Shown in pieces: positions 8,333 through 16,800 of a stretch of 64,000 bases of DNA. The position numbers and the translations under genes are program-made. Under the pieces are notes generated by a model, which had not been told where the DNA came from, did not search any database, and saw only the letters and a list, made by a program, of their open reading frames with translations. Within the stretch, counting starts at the first letter, position 1; each line of letters opens with the position of its first letter. Source of the DNA: Streptomyces sp. NBC_01142 (GTDB lineage: Bacteria > Actinomycetota > Actinomycetes > Streptomycetales > Streptomycetaceae); NCBI RefSeq assembly GCF_026341125.1, contig NZ_JAPEOR010000001.1:1240001-1304000 (forward strand), in the 5' to 3' direction.

Positions 8333-8432
8333 CACGTCCTGGAGGGGCGGGGATTGTCATTCTGAGGCCCCGCCCACTCCGCCCATCTCACCAATTTCTT
8401 AGAGCAAGACCGCTTACAGGGAGCTGTTTTCC

Positions 8433-8984
8433 ATGAGCGCCGAGTCCACTGGTTCCCGCGGATTCACCTACTGGCGGCGCCGTTTCCGTGCGTGGCGCGG
8501 CAGCCGGCCCTTCTGGGCGGGTCTGTTGACGTTGCTCAGTGGTATACCGATCGCCTACCTTCCGTACGCCGACATCCGGCTGGGCAATCTCACGATCGCC
8601 ATGGCGACCACGGCCGGGGCGGGCGCCCTGATCATCGGCGTGCTCCTGATGACGCTCGGTCTGACGATGTGGTTCCACGCCGTCGTCCGGGTGTTCGCGG
8701 GTGTCGCGGCGATCGTGCTCGCGCTGATCTCCATCCCGATCTCCAACATCGGTGGCTTCCTGGTCGGCTTCCTGCTCGCCCTCCTCGGTGGTGCGCTGTC
8801 GATCTCGTGGGTGCCGGTCAAGCGGAAGGCCGAGCCCGCTGAGCGGGCCGAGCCCGCAGGGGCTCCGGAACCGGACGGCGAGACGGACCCGCTGGTGCCC
8901 GGGTTGCGTACCGATGAGGGACACGACCCGAACGTGACCAAGACGACTGCCCATGCCAACGGCGGGAGGAACAGTGCGGGGTGA
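8433..8984 (+). CDS. DUF6114 family integral membrane protein
   Basis: The protein has 183 residues. Four hydrophobic segments lie at about 28-45, 55-75, 82-102 and 105-125 (ending LLALLGGALSISWVP). They are preceded by an Arg-rich start and followed by a hydrophilic Pro/Glu tail of about 55 residues. The spacing matches DUF6114 proteins. The start ATG 8433 follows GGGAG. It lies 100 bp downstream of the DUF6230 gene, and the third gene starts inside its 3' end (GTG 8974). No catalytic motif is visible. It may anchor or export its two secreted partners, which is inference from the operon. Confidence 0.8.
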   Translation: MSAESTGSRGFTYWRRRFRAWRGSRPFWAGLLTLLSGIPIAYLPYADIRLGNLTIAMATTAGAGALIIGVLLMTLGLTMWFHAVVRVFAGVAAIVLALISIPISNIGGFLVGFLLALLGGALSISWVPVKRKAEPAERAEPAGAPEPDGETDPLVPGLRTDEGHDPNVTKTTAHANGGRNSAG

Positions 8985-10323
8985 CGAAACGCAGCTGAGC
9001 ACGGCTGACGGTGGTGATTCCCGGGTGAGAAGCGGGCCGCGCCACGCGGCCCCGAGGAAATCGCTCCTGACTAAGCTGCAGATACCCGCGAGCAAGGCGA
9101 TAGCACTGGCCGCGATGCCCACCGCCGTCTTTGTGGGCATGGGTCTGACTCCCAAGCTGGCACTCGCCGACGACAAGGACATTCCGTTCGCCCCGGGCCC
9201 GTGCGTGACCCGCTCGGACGAGCCGGCGGAGTCCGAGTCGCCGTCTCCCTCGGACTCGGCGAAGCCTTCCGCGTCGCCGTCGGACGAGCCGTCGGAGAAG
9301 CCCGAGCCGACCCCGAGCGGTTCGGCGGGCAACAGCGACGACCAGGAGCCGAAGCCGGGCACGACCCCCTCCGCCTCGGAGGCGGGCCAGGGTGGCCAGG
9401 CCGCGGATGCCGAGGCGCCCGCGCCGACTGCGACTCCGACGCCGAGCGAGACCAAGAACCCGTTGGACCCGCTGGGTGTGGGTGACGCGCTCAAGGACCT
9501 CTTCGACGGCCCCGACAAGGAGCCGACGGAGAGTGCGACGCCGAGCGCCCCCGCGGAGACCGAGCCTGCCGACAAGCCGTCCGAGGAGCCTTCGGCGGAG
9601 CCGTCCGAGAAGCCGGCGGACACGCCTGCCGACACGGCGGATACGCCTGCCGACACGGTGGACGAGGCGGCCGGCACGGTGGACGAGGCGGCCGACACGG
9701 CGGCGGACAAGACCAAGGACGCCATCAAGGACGCGGCGGACAAGGCCGGCGCCGAGGTGGAGGAGCTGGACGAGGACGCCAAGGGACTCGACCCCAAGAA
9801 GGACGAGGACATCCCGGACGGTGCCAAGCCGCGCTTCCCGTGCCCGACCGCGGACCCGGAAGCCCTGGCCGACGCCCAGCTCGAGCCGGGCCTCCCACTG
9901 CTCCCGGACGATCCGTGGATCCTTGAGAGCTCCAAGCTCACCCTGAGGGGCCTGGACTACCACGGCATCGTCGAGGTGAAGACGTACGGCGGCAAGGTCA
10001 AGAAGGTCCTGAAGTTCACCGCGACGGGAGTGGACATCAAGGACCTCCACCAGCTGGTGGTCTACCCCGAGGGCACCACGGCGCATGTCGAGGACGACAA
10101 TGGCTCCACCCCCTCCACTATCACCAACGGTGAGGTGACCATGTACACGGAGGAGCTGAAGGGCAACCTCTTCGGCCTCATCCCGGTCACCTTCAGTCCT
10201 AAGACCCCGCCGCCGCTGAACGTTCCCTTTGCCGTCTTCACCGATGTGAAGGTGACTCAGGCGGGCCAGTTCGGCGGGACGCTGACTGTTCCGGGCCTGA
10301 ACAACTACATCACCGGCAAGTGA
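8974..10323 (+). CDS. Secreted acidic Pro/Glu/Ser-repeat protein with conserved C-terminal domain
   Basis: The protein has 449 residues from GTG 8974, chosen for the GGGAGGA site four bases upstream; ATG 8953 is an alternative. A basic stretch precedes a signal segment (IALAAMPTAVFVGMGLTPKLALA). From about residue 60 to 260 comes a low-complexity region rich in S, P, E, D and K, with repeats of the types DTPADT and DEAA. It probably forms an extended cell-wall-spanning stalk. The C-terminal 190 residues are compositionally normal (SSKLTLRGLDYHGIVEVKTY, then a beta-rich end GTLTVPGLNNYI). Two Cys residues flank the repeat zone. It is the third gene of the DUF6230/DUF6114 operon and is followed by a perfect 18-bp terminator. 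Function is unknown. Confidence 0.8.
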   Translation: MRGDETQLSTADGGDSRVRSGPRHAAPRKSLLTKLQIPASKAIALAAMPTAVFVGMGLTPKLALADDKDIPFAPGPCVTRSDEPAESESPSPSDSAKPSASPSDEPSEKPEPTPSGSAGNSDDQEPKPGTTPSASEAGQGGQAADAEAPAPTATPTPSETKNPLDPLGVGDALKDLFDGPDKEPTESATPSAPAETEPADKPSEEPSAEPSEKPADTPADTADTPADTVDEAAGTVDEAADTAADKTKDAIKDAADKAGAEVEELDEDAKGLDPKKDEDIPDGAKPRFPCPTADPEALADAQLEPGLPLLPDDPWILESSKLTLRGLDYHGIVEVKTYGGKVKKVLKFTATGVDIKDLHQLVVYPEGTTAHVEDDNGSTPSTITNGEVTMYTEELKGNLFGLIPVTFSPKTPPPLNVPFAVFTDVKVTQAGQFGGTLTVPGLNNYITGK

Positions 10324-10351
10324 GCAACTGACCTTCCGGGAGCCGCAGAAA

Positions 10352-10392
10352 AGCTGTGGGCCGCACCCCTTGCCGGGGTGCGGCCCACAGCT
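10352..10392 (+). terminator. Terminator of the DUF6230 operon; left end of the accessory island
   Basis: A perfect 18-bp stem, AGCTGTGGGCCGCACCCC / GGGGTGCGGCCCACAGCT, with a 5-nt loop starts 29 nt after the stop. Its right arm and flank (10375-10399) are repeated with 2 mismatches in 25 nt at 20643-20667, at the other end of the island. Confidence 0.88.
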
Positions 10393-10489
10393 GTCCCGGC
10401 CGCCCGCAGGCTCTCCCCGACTGCTCTCGCCGCACCAGTGAGTGAACTCCTGGGCGCTCACTCCGTACAGCAGGGCGCCACCAGTCGGG

Positions 10490-10685
10490 GGCGCCCACCA
10501 CGAGGACGGTTTTGTCCGCGGCGGTCGCTCTTGGCTCGCTCGACGGCGTCGGCGACGCCGTCGGTGACGAAGGTAAATGTGGCGCTTTTCTAGGGCAGCA
10601 AAGGGCCGAGGGTCTCGTGGGTGATCACAGAGATCGGTGCCGGGCAGGAGGTGTCCTCTAAGCGAGCAACACCGTCGAGCGACAT
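10490..10685 (-). pseudogene. Decayed dihydrofolate reductase/RibD-like protein remnant
   Basis: Minus-strand pieces of one RibD C-terminal/DHFR-like protein lie in different frames. ATG 10685 begins MSLDGVARLED, like the family start (SLDGYIA). It runs within 31 codons into PISVITHETLG, which in intact proteins lies much further on, and then stops. In the same direction come FTFVTDGVADAVERAK and, after another frame change, ADKTVLVVGAP; family members typically have TFTFVTDGIE...A and KTVLVAGGA. So the gene has lost its middle and carries at least two frame disruptions. No downstream C-terminus is recognisable. The rest of the 10393-10728 gap shows nothing else. Confidence 0.5.
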
Positions 10686-10728
10686 GGAAAAGGTTCAATA
10701 GCACGGTCGGCGTGGAGCGACGACAGGT

Positions 10729-11265
10729 CTAGGAACCCGTCGGGTTGAGCGGCTTGATCATCACGGAGAATTTCGGCGAGTCTGCGAACGGCTGCCGCTC
10801 GCCGACTTTCTGATACCCCCAGCTCTCGTACCGAGCTTGGACTTTGGGATGGGCGGAGTCGACGAGCAGAACCGCAATGTCTTCTTTGACGTCCGCCAAT
10901 AGAGCTTGGTGGAGCCGGTCTGATACCCCTTTCTTGCGCCACTCAGGACGCACCATCAGTTCTGATACGGCGTAGGTACGCGACTTCTCGGGCGCGGGTT
11001 CGAGGTGGTCGCGCCACCACTCCCGTCCGTCGTTGAGCGGAGCTCCGTATGCGAAACCGACTGCCTGGTCCCTGTCGTAGCCGATGACGCAAGTGAAGTC
11101 AGGGTTTTTGCCCCAGTGGTCTACGAACCACGGGAACCGCTGATCGAAGGGATCGTCCGGCGGATACTCCGGGATCAGAGCGTGCACGTCCAGCAGCGTC
11201 TGGCGGATGACCGAAAGGTCTTCGTGACGATAGCGCCGCAGTTCTATCACGGGGTCAGCTCCCAT
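10729..11265 (-). CDS. GNAT-family N-acetyltransferase
   Basis: The protein has 178 residues and shows the GNAT core. An N-terminal ELRRYRHEDL strand-helix is followed by TCVIGYDRDQAVGFAYG. VSELMVRPEWRKKGVSDRLHQALL corresponds to motif A, with the acetyl-CoA loop R-x-x-G-V/x-S. A C-terminal ARYESWGYQKVGE follows (motif B). Substrate is unknown. It starts at ATG 11265, 11 bp inside the 3' end of the XRE-regulator gene, so the two form a minus-strand operon, and the acetyltransferase may be the output of that regulator. It lies at the left side of the accessory island. Confidence 0.82.
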   Translation of the reverse strand: MGADPVIELRRYRHEDLSVIRQTLLDVHALIPEYPPDDPFDQRFPWFVDHWGKNPDFTCVIGYDRDQAVGFAYGAPLNDGREWWRDHLEPAPEKSRTYAVSELMVRPEWRKKGVSDRLHQALLADVKEDIAVLLVDSAHPKVQARYESWGYQKVGERQPFADSPKFSVMIKPLNPTGS

Positions 11266-12493
11266 TCGGACGGAGTCGGTGGATCAAGTCCGCTACATGC
11301 GCAGACTTCGGCGCACAGTCCAGAACGTTGCGCTGGAAGCCGCTGAGCTCGGTTCGAATGCGCCCTGGGATCTCTACGCCTTGCATGATGTCGAAGACGT
11401 CCGTCACCGTCGCACACGCGAGGTCGAGGTCGCCCTGGTGGAGCTGTGCGAGCGCCAGACGGACGGTGGAAAGTGCCCTGTTGCGGCGGAAGCGCTCCGG
11501 AATGATGGCCAGCGCGCGGTGGGAGGACGCTTCCGCTTCCGCCGACATTCCCAGTCGTTCCTGAACGATCGCTGTGATAGCGAACAGCTCTGCAGACCCG
11601 TAGAAGTCGATCCAGCCAGGCCGGGGCGCGGGCGCCGCTTTGGTGAGGGCGTCCTGGGCGTGGCCGAGGCTCCGGAGAGCGGCCTGCTTGTCGTTCCGGT
11701 TGGACTGCCCGATCGCGATCCTCGCGTGCGCCAAGGACGCGAAGAGCGGATCACGTCGGGCAATCCTCAGTCCCTGTGCGGCTTGCCCCGCTGCGACCGC
11801 ATCAGTGTGCCGTCGGTATTGGCGGGCGAGCATGGCGATCTGGTTCCATGCGCTGAACTGCGCGGTGCTGTCCTGCGCCATCCCGGCGTAGATCATGGAG
11901 CGGTCGAGGTAGTGCTGGGCCTGGTCGGGTCGGCGGTCGTCAATGCAGGACCAGGCAGCCCTGGATGTGTAGTCGGCGGCGATGGTGAAGAGCCGCTGCC
12001 GAACGCGCTCGCTGACGCAGTACTGCTGCAGGTCAAGGGCCTGCTGAGCCCCTGCCAGGGCAGCCTTCTCCAACGCCAGGTGCCCGCCACGGTGGTTGTC
12101 GAGAGCGGTCAGGCGGTTGAGGCCAACCTGGAGACGCTCGACGTCCGAGACGCCGACTTGGCGCGACGCGGCAACGAACGGTGCCGCCGTGGTGCCGGTG
12201 GTCGCGGTGATGAAGGTACGTCGGAGCACGGGATCCTCCGGAGGCACTGCGCTACGTGGTGGGCTGAGGCCCAGTTCTTTGACCGGACAGCCAAAGACTC
12301 TCTCCAGTGCAGCACATGTGCGACCGATAGGGCGCAGAGTCTTTCCGCTCAGCAGGTTGCGAACCGTACGGTCGGACACTTCGCCGGGCCTGCCGGTGAT
12401 CTCTTCCAGCGCATCATTCATGCGACGCGCCAACTCATCCTGGGTCAGGCCGCGTTCGATCATTTGCTGCTTGAGCGCGACGTTGACTGTCAT
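11255..12493 (-). CDS. XRE-family regulator with TPR-like C-terminal region
   Basis: The protein has 412 residues. An N-terminal Cro/C1 HTH (KQQMIERGLTQDELARRMND ... VSDRTVRNLLSGKTLRP) occupies about 1-70. A linker containing RRTFITATTG follows, then about 300 residues of helical repeats (ALDNHRGGHLALEKAALAG and onwards) of the type found in Streptomyces TPR regulators. Such proteins usually bind a peptide or small ligand through the repeats. ATG 12493 is the only good start. The gene is divergent from an anti-sigma-like ATPase (GTG 12669), with 175 bp between. The same pairing of XRE-TPR regulator and small ATPase appears again at 58185-60261. Confidence 0.85.
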   Translation of the reverse strand: MTVNVALKQQMIERGLTQDELARRMNDALEEITGRPGEVSDRTVRNLLSGKTLRPIGRTCAALERVFGCPVKELGLSPPRSAVPPEDPVLRRTFITATTGTTAAPFVAASRQVGVSDVERLQVGLNRLTALDNHRGGHLALEKAALAGAQQALDLQQYCVSERVRQRLFTIAADYTSRAAWSCIDDRRPDQAQHYLDRSMIYAGMAQDSTAQFSAWNQIAMLARQYRRHTDAVAAGQAAQGLRIARRDPLFASLAHARIAIGQSNRNDKQAALRSLGHAQDALTKAAPAPRPGWIDFYGSAELFAITAIVQERLGMSAEAEASSHRALAIIPERFRRNRALSTVRLALAQLHQGDLDLACATVTDVFDIMQGVEIPGRIRTELSGFQRNVLDCAPKSAHVADLIHRLRPNGS

Positions 12494-12668
12494 GTGATCG
12501 AAAGTAGCCCTGCGGCCAGTCTCGTGCCACGCGGTGGGTCATAGGGAAGCAAAGTTTTCCGGTTGCTGGCGGTGCAACGCCAACGGCTCTTCCTGTCCTC
12601 TCGCAGTCCCGTGGCCGTTAACTGATTTCAGTCACCGGCTGGATAGCTCTACTGCGAAAGGTGCGCCC

Positions 12669-13118
12669 GTGAAGAGCGAAACGCCCCGAACCGGAACTGA
12701 CTTCGAACTCGCAGCTCCAGTAAGAGAGTTTGTGATGCGATTCACTTCCAGCCCCCGCGGCGCCCGCCTTGCGCGGCGATTGGTTTCTCACCGGCTCAAC
12801 GGTTGGGGCCATCCGTACGCCTCAGAGGCCAACGAGACGGTCAGCCTCATCGCGGCTGAGCTGACGGGCAATGCTGTTCGGCACGGGCATGTCCCCGGGC
12901 GGGACTTCCATGTGCGACTTGCCGTGACGGCAACCCTGATCCGACTGGAGGTCACTGATGCGCGAACCGAGAAGCAGCCGACAGCTGTCTGCGCGGCGGA
13001 CCCCGACGCCGACGGCGGCCGCGGACTCTTCCTCGTTTCCCAGCTGGCCACCCGCTGGGCCGTCGCGTCCCGTCCGTCGGGCCCAGGAAAGACAATCTGG
13101 GCCGAGCTCCATGTGTGA
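12669..13118 (+). CDS. ATP-binding protein, anti-sigma-factor-like (HATPase_c_2, RsbW type)
   Basis: The protein has 149 residues from GTG 12669, which follows AAAGG with 7-nt spacing; open frame further upstream has no site. It is a GHKL ATPase domain on its own: N-box AAELTGNAVRHG, G1-type VTDART and G2-type GGRGLFLVSQLA, ending KTIWAEL. This is the family of RsbW/SpoIIAB-like anti-sigma kinases and of the many small Streptomyces regulators whose partner is not always a sigma factor. It is divergent from an XRE-TPR regulator. A frameshifted relative lies at 58185-58600. From 13119 to 13823 (705 bp) no credible gene, RNA or repeat is seen. Confidence 0.85.
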   Translation: MKSETPRTGTDFELAAPVREFVMRFTSSPRGARLARRLVSHRLNGWGHPYASEANETVSLIAAELTGNAVRHGHVPGRDFHVRLAVTATLIRLEVTDARTEKQPTAVCAADPDADGGRGLFLVSQLATRWAVASRPSGPGKTIWAELHV

Positions 13119-13823
13119 CGACCTGGAGACGCGGGTGAGTTGCGGCGGAGATGAGTGTCCGTCCGCACGTTAGTTCCACGGGCCCCCGCCGGGGACTCTG
13201 CGCTCTAGGGCGATCACGCTGTGGTCGTTCGACCAGGCGTGCGGGCGTCGGGGGCGGCCTTTGTGCGGCGATCCTCAAGTAGGGCTTTGTTCGGTTCTGT
13301 GTGGGATTCTGGAGCTGGTGCGCAGCTACGCCTGCGACCTCAGAGTGCGGCATGCGCCAACGCATCCTCTGTCGAGCAAGGGGTGCTTTATCGGCCAACT
13401 TCCGGCCGAGAGGTATCGCCTCATTCGCTCTTCCTTCACAGCAGCCACACAGGAAATCCATGGTGTGAGCAAGGGGTTTACACATGCTGTGTTGGGAGGG
13501 GCCCTGTGGGTGCTTTCGCGTCATGGAGCTCCGGACGCTGAAGTTGCCTGTTGCTGCCCGGTGTTGGCCTGTGCCTATGGTGATCGCCGTGCGTGTGGTG
13601 GACCTTGACCGCTCCGCCATGACGCGCGCACGTCAGTCGGCGGCCGGGGGAACTGTGCCGTCACGGGGGGATGGACCGTCATGCCGCGAGTCCGGCTCAC
13701 TGCGCACGCTGCCTGCTGTCCCTGTCGCCGCGTCGGGACAGTGGGCTGATCCGCGCGTATCGCCTCCGCCTCGTTGGACGGGTACCTCCGCCTGCCCTCA
13801 CTTCGCTGTGAAGGAATGCTCTC

Positions 13824-16800
13824 TTGCGCCCCAGACCAGGGTTGTTCAAACCCAGATCACGAAGATCCGCAGTTCTCACCCCCGTCATCACGTCCGTCGC
13901 CGCCCTGGCCGTTCTCGGTGGCCTGGCCGTACAGCCTGACGTGCTCAACCGGGACACCGGACAGCGCATCGACCCGGCGGGCAACTCCTACGACTGGTAC
14001 GAGGACACCGCTGCGGAACAGTTGCGGCAGGACCAGTGCCTGATGGACGGTGTGCTGCGCCTGGGCGGGCCGTCCATGGCGACCACCGCGCAGGACGGAC
14101 TCAACCAGCCGCAGGACAAGCTCCATGAACTGGCGAACCAGAAGCACTGGCAGGACACGCCGCTCGCCCAGGCGTACGAGAAGGACAAGGACGAGGGTAG
14201 AAAGGAGGCGGCCGCCCTCCACGTCCTCCACGAGGGTTGGAAGAAGCCCCTCGATGGGCTGGAGATTCCTGCCGGCTTCAGCGGTTCCGACTTTTACTGG
14301 CCGCCCGGTACCCGCGACGGCGAGAACTTCTACTCCCAGACCGGTCTGACCCAATGGATCTCCGACCGGTTCTGGAAGAACGAAAGCGACTTCTACGAAG
14401 ACCCCACCCCCAGGGCCGAGGGGCAGACGGTCAAGGCCGTCAAGGATCTGGGCACTCCGCTGTACGGGAAGGACCCGGACCCGAACCAGGACGACTGGAG
14501 CCGCAACGTCGCCGAGCAGGACGCCTTCGAGCACCTGTCGGACTGGTCTCTGGAGCCCACGGGTGCGGACAACGCCCGCGTCTTCCTCGCGTCCGGCGGC
14601 TTCCCCCGCACCGCCCCGCAGCCGGGCGCGGCAGAGCACCGCATCGCGGTCGAGGATCTCAAGACCCGGTTCGCGTCGTGCGCGTGGCGTGACCCGATGG
14701 ACCCGAACAAGGTGCTGGGTGACATCTCCGCCACCGCCGCTGCGGAGTGGCAGCAGGAGATCGCCTCCCAGCAGGTGCAGCGCAACCAGCTCCTGAATGC
14801 CAGCAAGGATGCCACCAAGGCTCTCGCCGGCGGCGCGAAGGCGTTGGGGGACATGCTGGGGCACTCGTGGGCCGCCGATCGCCTCGCCCGCTGGCAGGAC
14901 TACTGGTCCCCCGGCGGGGTCGGCTGGGTCGGCGACAAGCCGGCGGTCATCGAGGTGCGCGCCGCGAAGGGCAAGTGTCTTGACGTCCAGGGCGGCGGGA
15001 AGGCCAACGGCACCCCGGTCCAGGTGTATACGTGCAACGGCTCGGCGGCGCAGGAGTGGGTGGTCGAAGGCGACGACAGTGGTCTTCACCTGCGGAACGC
15101 CAGCTCCCAGAAGTGTCTGGACGTGTCGGACGGGAAGGCCGACAACGGCACGAAGATCCAGATCTGGACCTGCGTCAGCTCCCCGGCGCAGACGTGGGAG
15201 TACAACCTGCGCGCCACCACGGCCCTGAAGAACGCCGGCTCGGGCAAGTGCCTGGATTTGCACACGTTCGACAACGGAAGCAACTCGTGGCTGTGGACGT
15301 GCAACGGCACCGACCCGCAGAAGTTCACCATCAAGCCGTCGGGCCACAACGGCTCCGTTCCGCCCAAGTCCCAGTTCGACAAGGCGAAGAAGGGCATCGC
15401 GGACGCCCAGGCAGGAGCGAAGAAGCAGCTGGCCGCGCTCAAGGCCCAGCTGGAGAGCGCCAAGAAGTCGGCAGCCGCTTCCGACACCGCCGAGCAGGCG
15501 GCGTACGGGATCGCGGACGCGGCGGGTGCGCCGCGAGGCCGTGGTCTGCTGGTGGGTCAGCAGAAGGCGCAGGTCACCAAGGGGGCGGTCGCCGCGCTGG
15601 AGGCGATGGTGAAGGCCGGCACGACCGCCGAGGCCGCCACCCGGGCTTCCGCGGGCGACAGCGAGACGATCGCGCAGCGCGCTTTGGCTCAGACCGCGCA
15701 GGTCAAGGCGGAGTTCCGCAAGGAAGCCGCGCACACGGCCGAGTTGCAGGCGAAGGCCGCGGCGGATGCGGCGAAGGTGCACCGGGACAACGCGAAGAAG
15801 GACAAGGAAACCGCGGAGGCCAAGCTCGCCGAAACCGTGAAGGCGGAGGCGGATGCCAAGGCGGCCGCTGCCGACGCGCATGCGAAACGGCTCGCCGCCG
15901 AAGCCGAGGAGGCGACGGCGAGGAAGGAGAAGGAGACCGCCGCGGTCAAGCAGGCCGAGGCAGCGCAGCACAAGGAGAACGCCCAGGCCGAGGCGGCGAC
16001 GGCAAAGACCGCCAAGGAAAAGGCGGAGGCCGCAGAGGCGACCGCGGTCGAGAAGAAGAACGCGGCGGTCGGGGCCCGCGACAAGGCCCGCGATCTGCGG
16101 GACGACGCGTGGGACGCCGCGCAGAAAGCCGACGCGGCCCGCGCGAAGGCGGACGCGAAGGAGGCCTTCGCCGAGGCCCACGAGTCCGACAGCAACGCCC
16201 AGGAGTCCAGGGCGGCCGCGAACGCGGCCGACAAGCATGCGGATGACGCCGAAGCAGCCGCCGGCCGGGCCCGCACCGAGGCGGATGCCGCCACGCAGGC
16301 GGCAGCGGAGGCAGACGCCGCGGCCACCCGCGCCGAGGCGGCCGCAAAGCGGGCCCGCTCGAACGCGGACGACGCCCAGGCCGCCAAGCTGAAAGCCGAC
16401 GCCGCCGTCAAGACAGCGACCAGCGCCGCCGCTGATGCCATCGACGCGTCCGAGCATGCCTCCTCGGAGGCCAAGGCGGCCGTCAAGCTGGCGGAGGAGG
16501 CGGAGAAGCTCGCCAAGACCGCCAAGTCCCATGCGGACGAGGCGAACAAGGAGGCCGGCAAGGCTCTCGCGGCATCGGCCAAGGCCGCGGGCTACGCCCA
16601 CGTCACCGCTCAGGCCGCGGTGGATGCCGGGAACGCCGCAGCCCAGGTCGCCAAGCCGGCCAACGACGCCATCCAGCTCGGCTCCCCCTACGTCACCACG
16701 GACTCGGCCGCGAGCCTGGTCGTGCTAACCGGGCAGGCGTCGAAGTCGATCGCCGACCAGCAGAAGGCCGTCGCCGACGCCCACGCCAAGAACGCACAGA

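Noticed and set aside
13119..13823. Several short frames in the 705-bp gap before the toxin gene
   Set aside because: None has a ribosome site, coding-like codon use or a recognisable motif; treated as promoter or non-coding.
13857..16601. 914-codon open frame antisense to the toxin gene
   Set aside because: It mirrors the Ala/Lys-rich coiled-coil codons and yields only Leu/Gly/Arg-rich low-complexity protein; no motifs, no start site.
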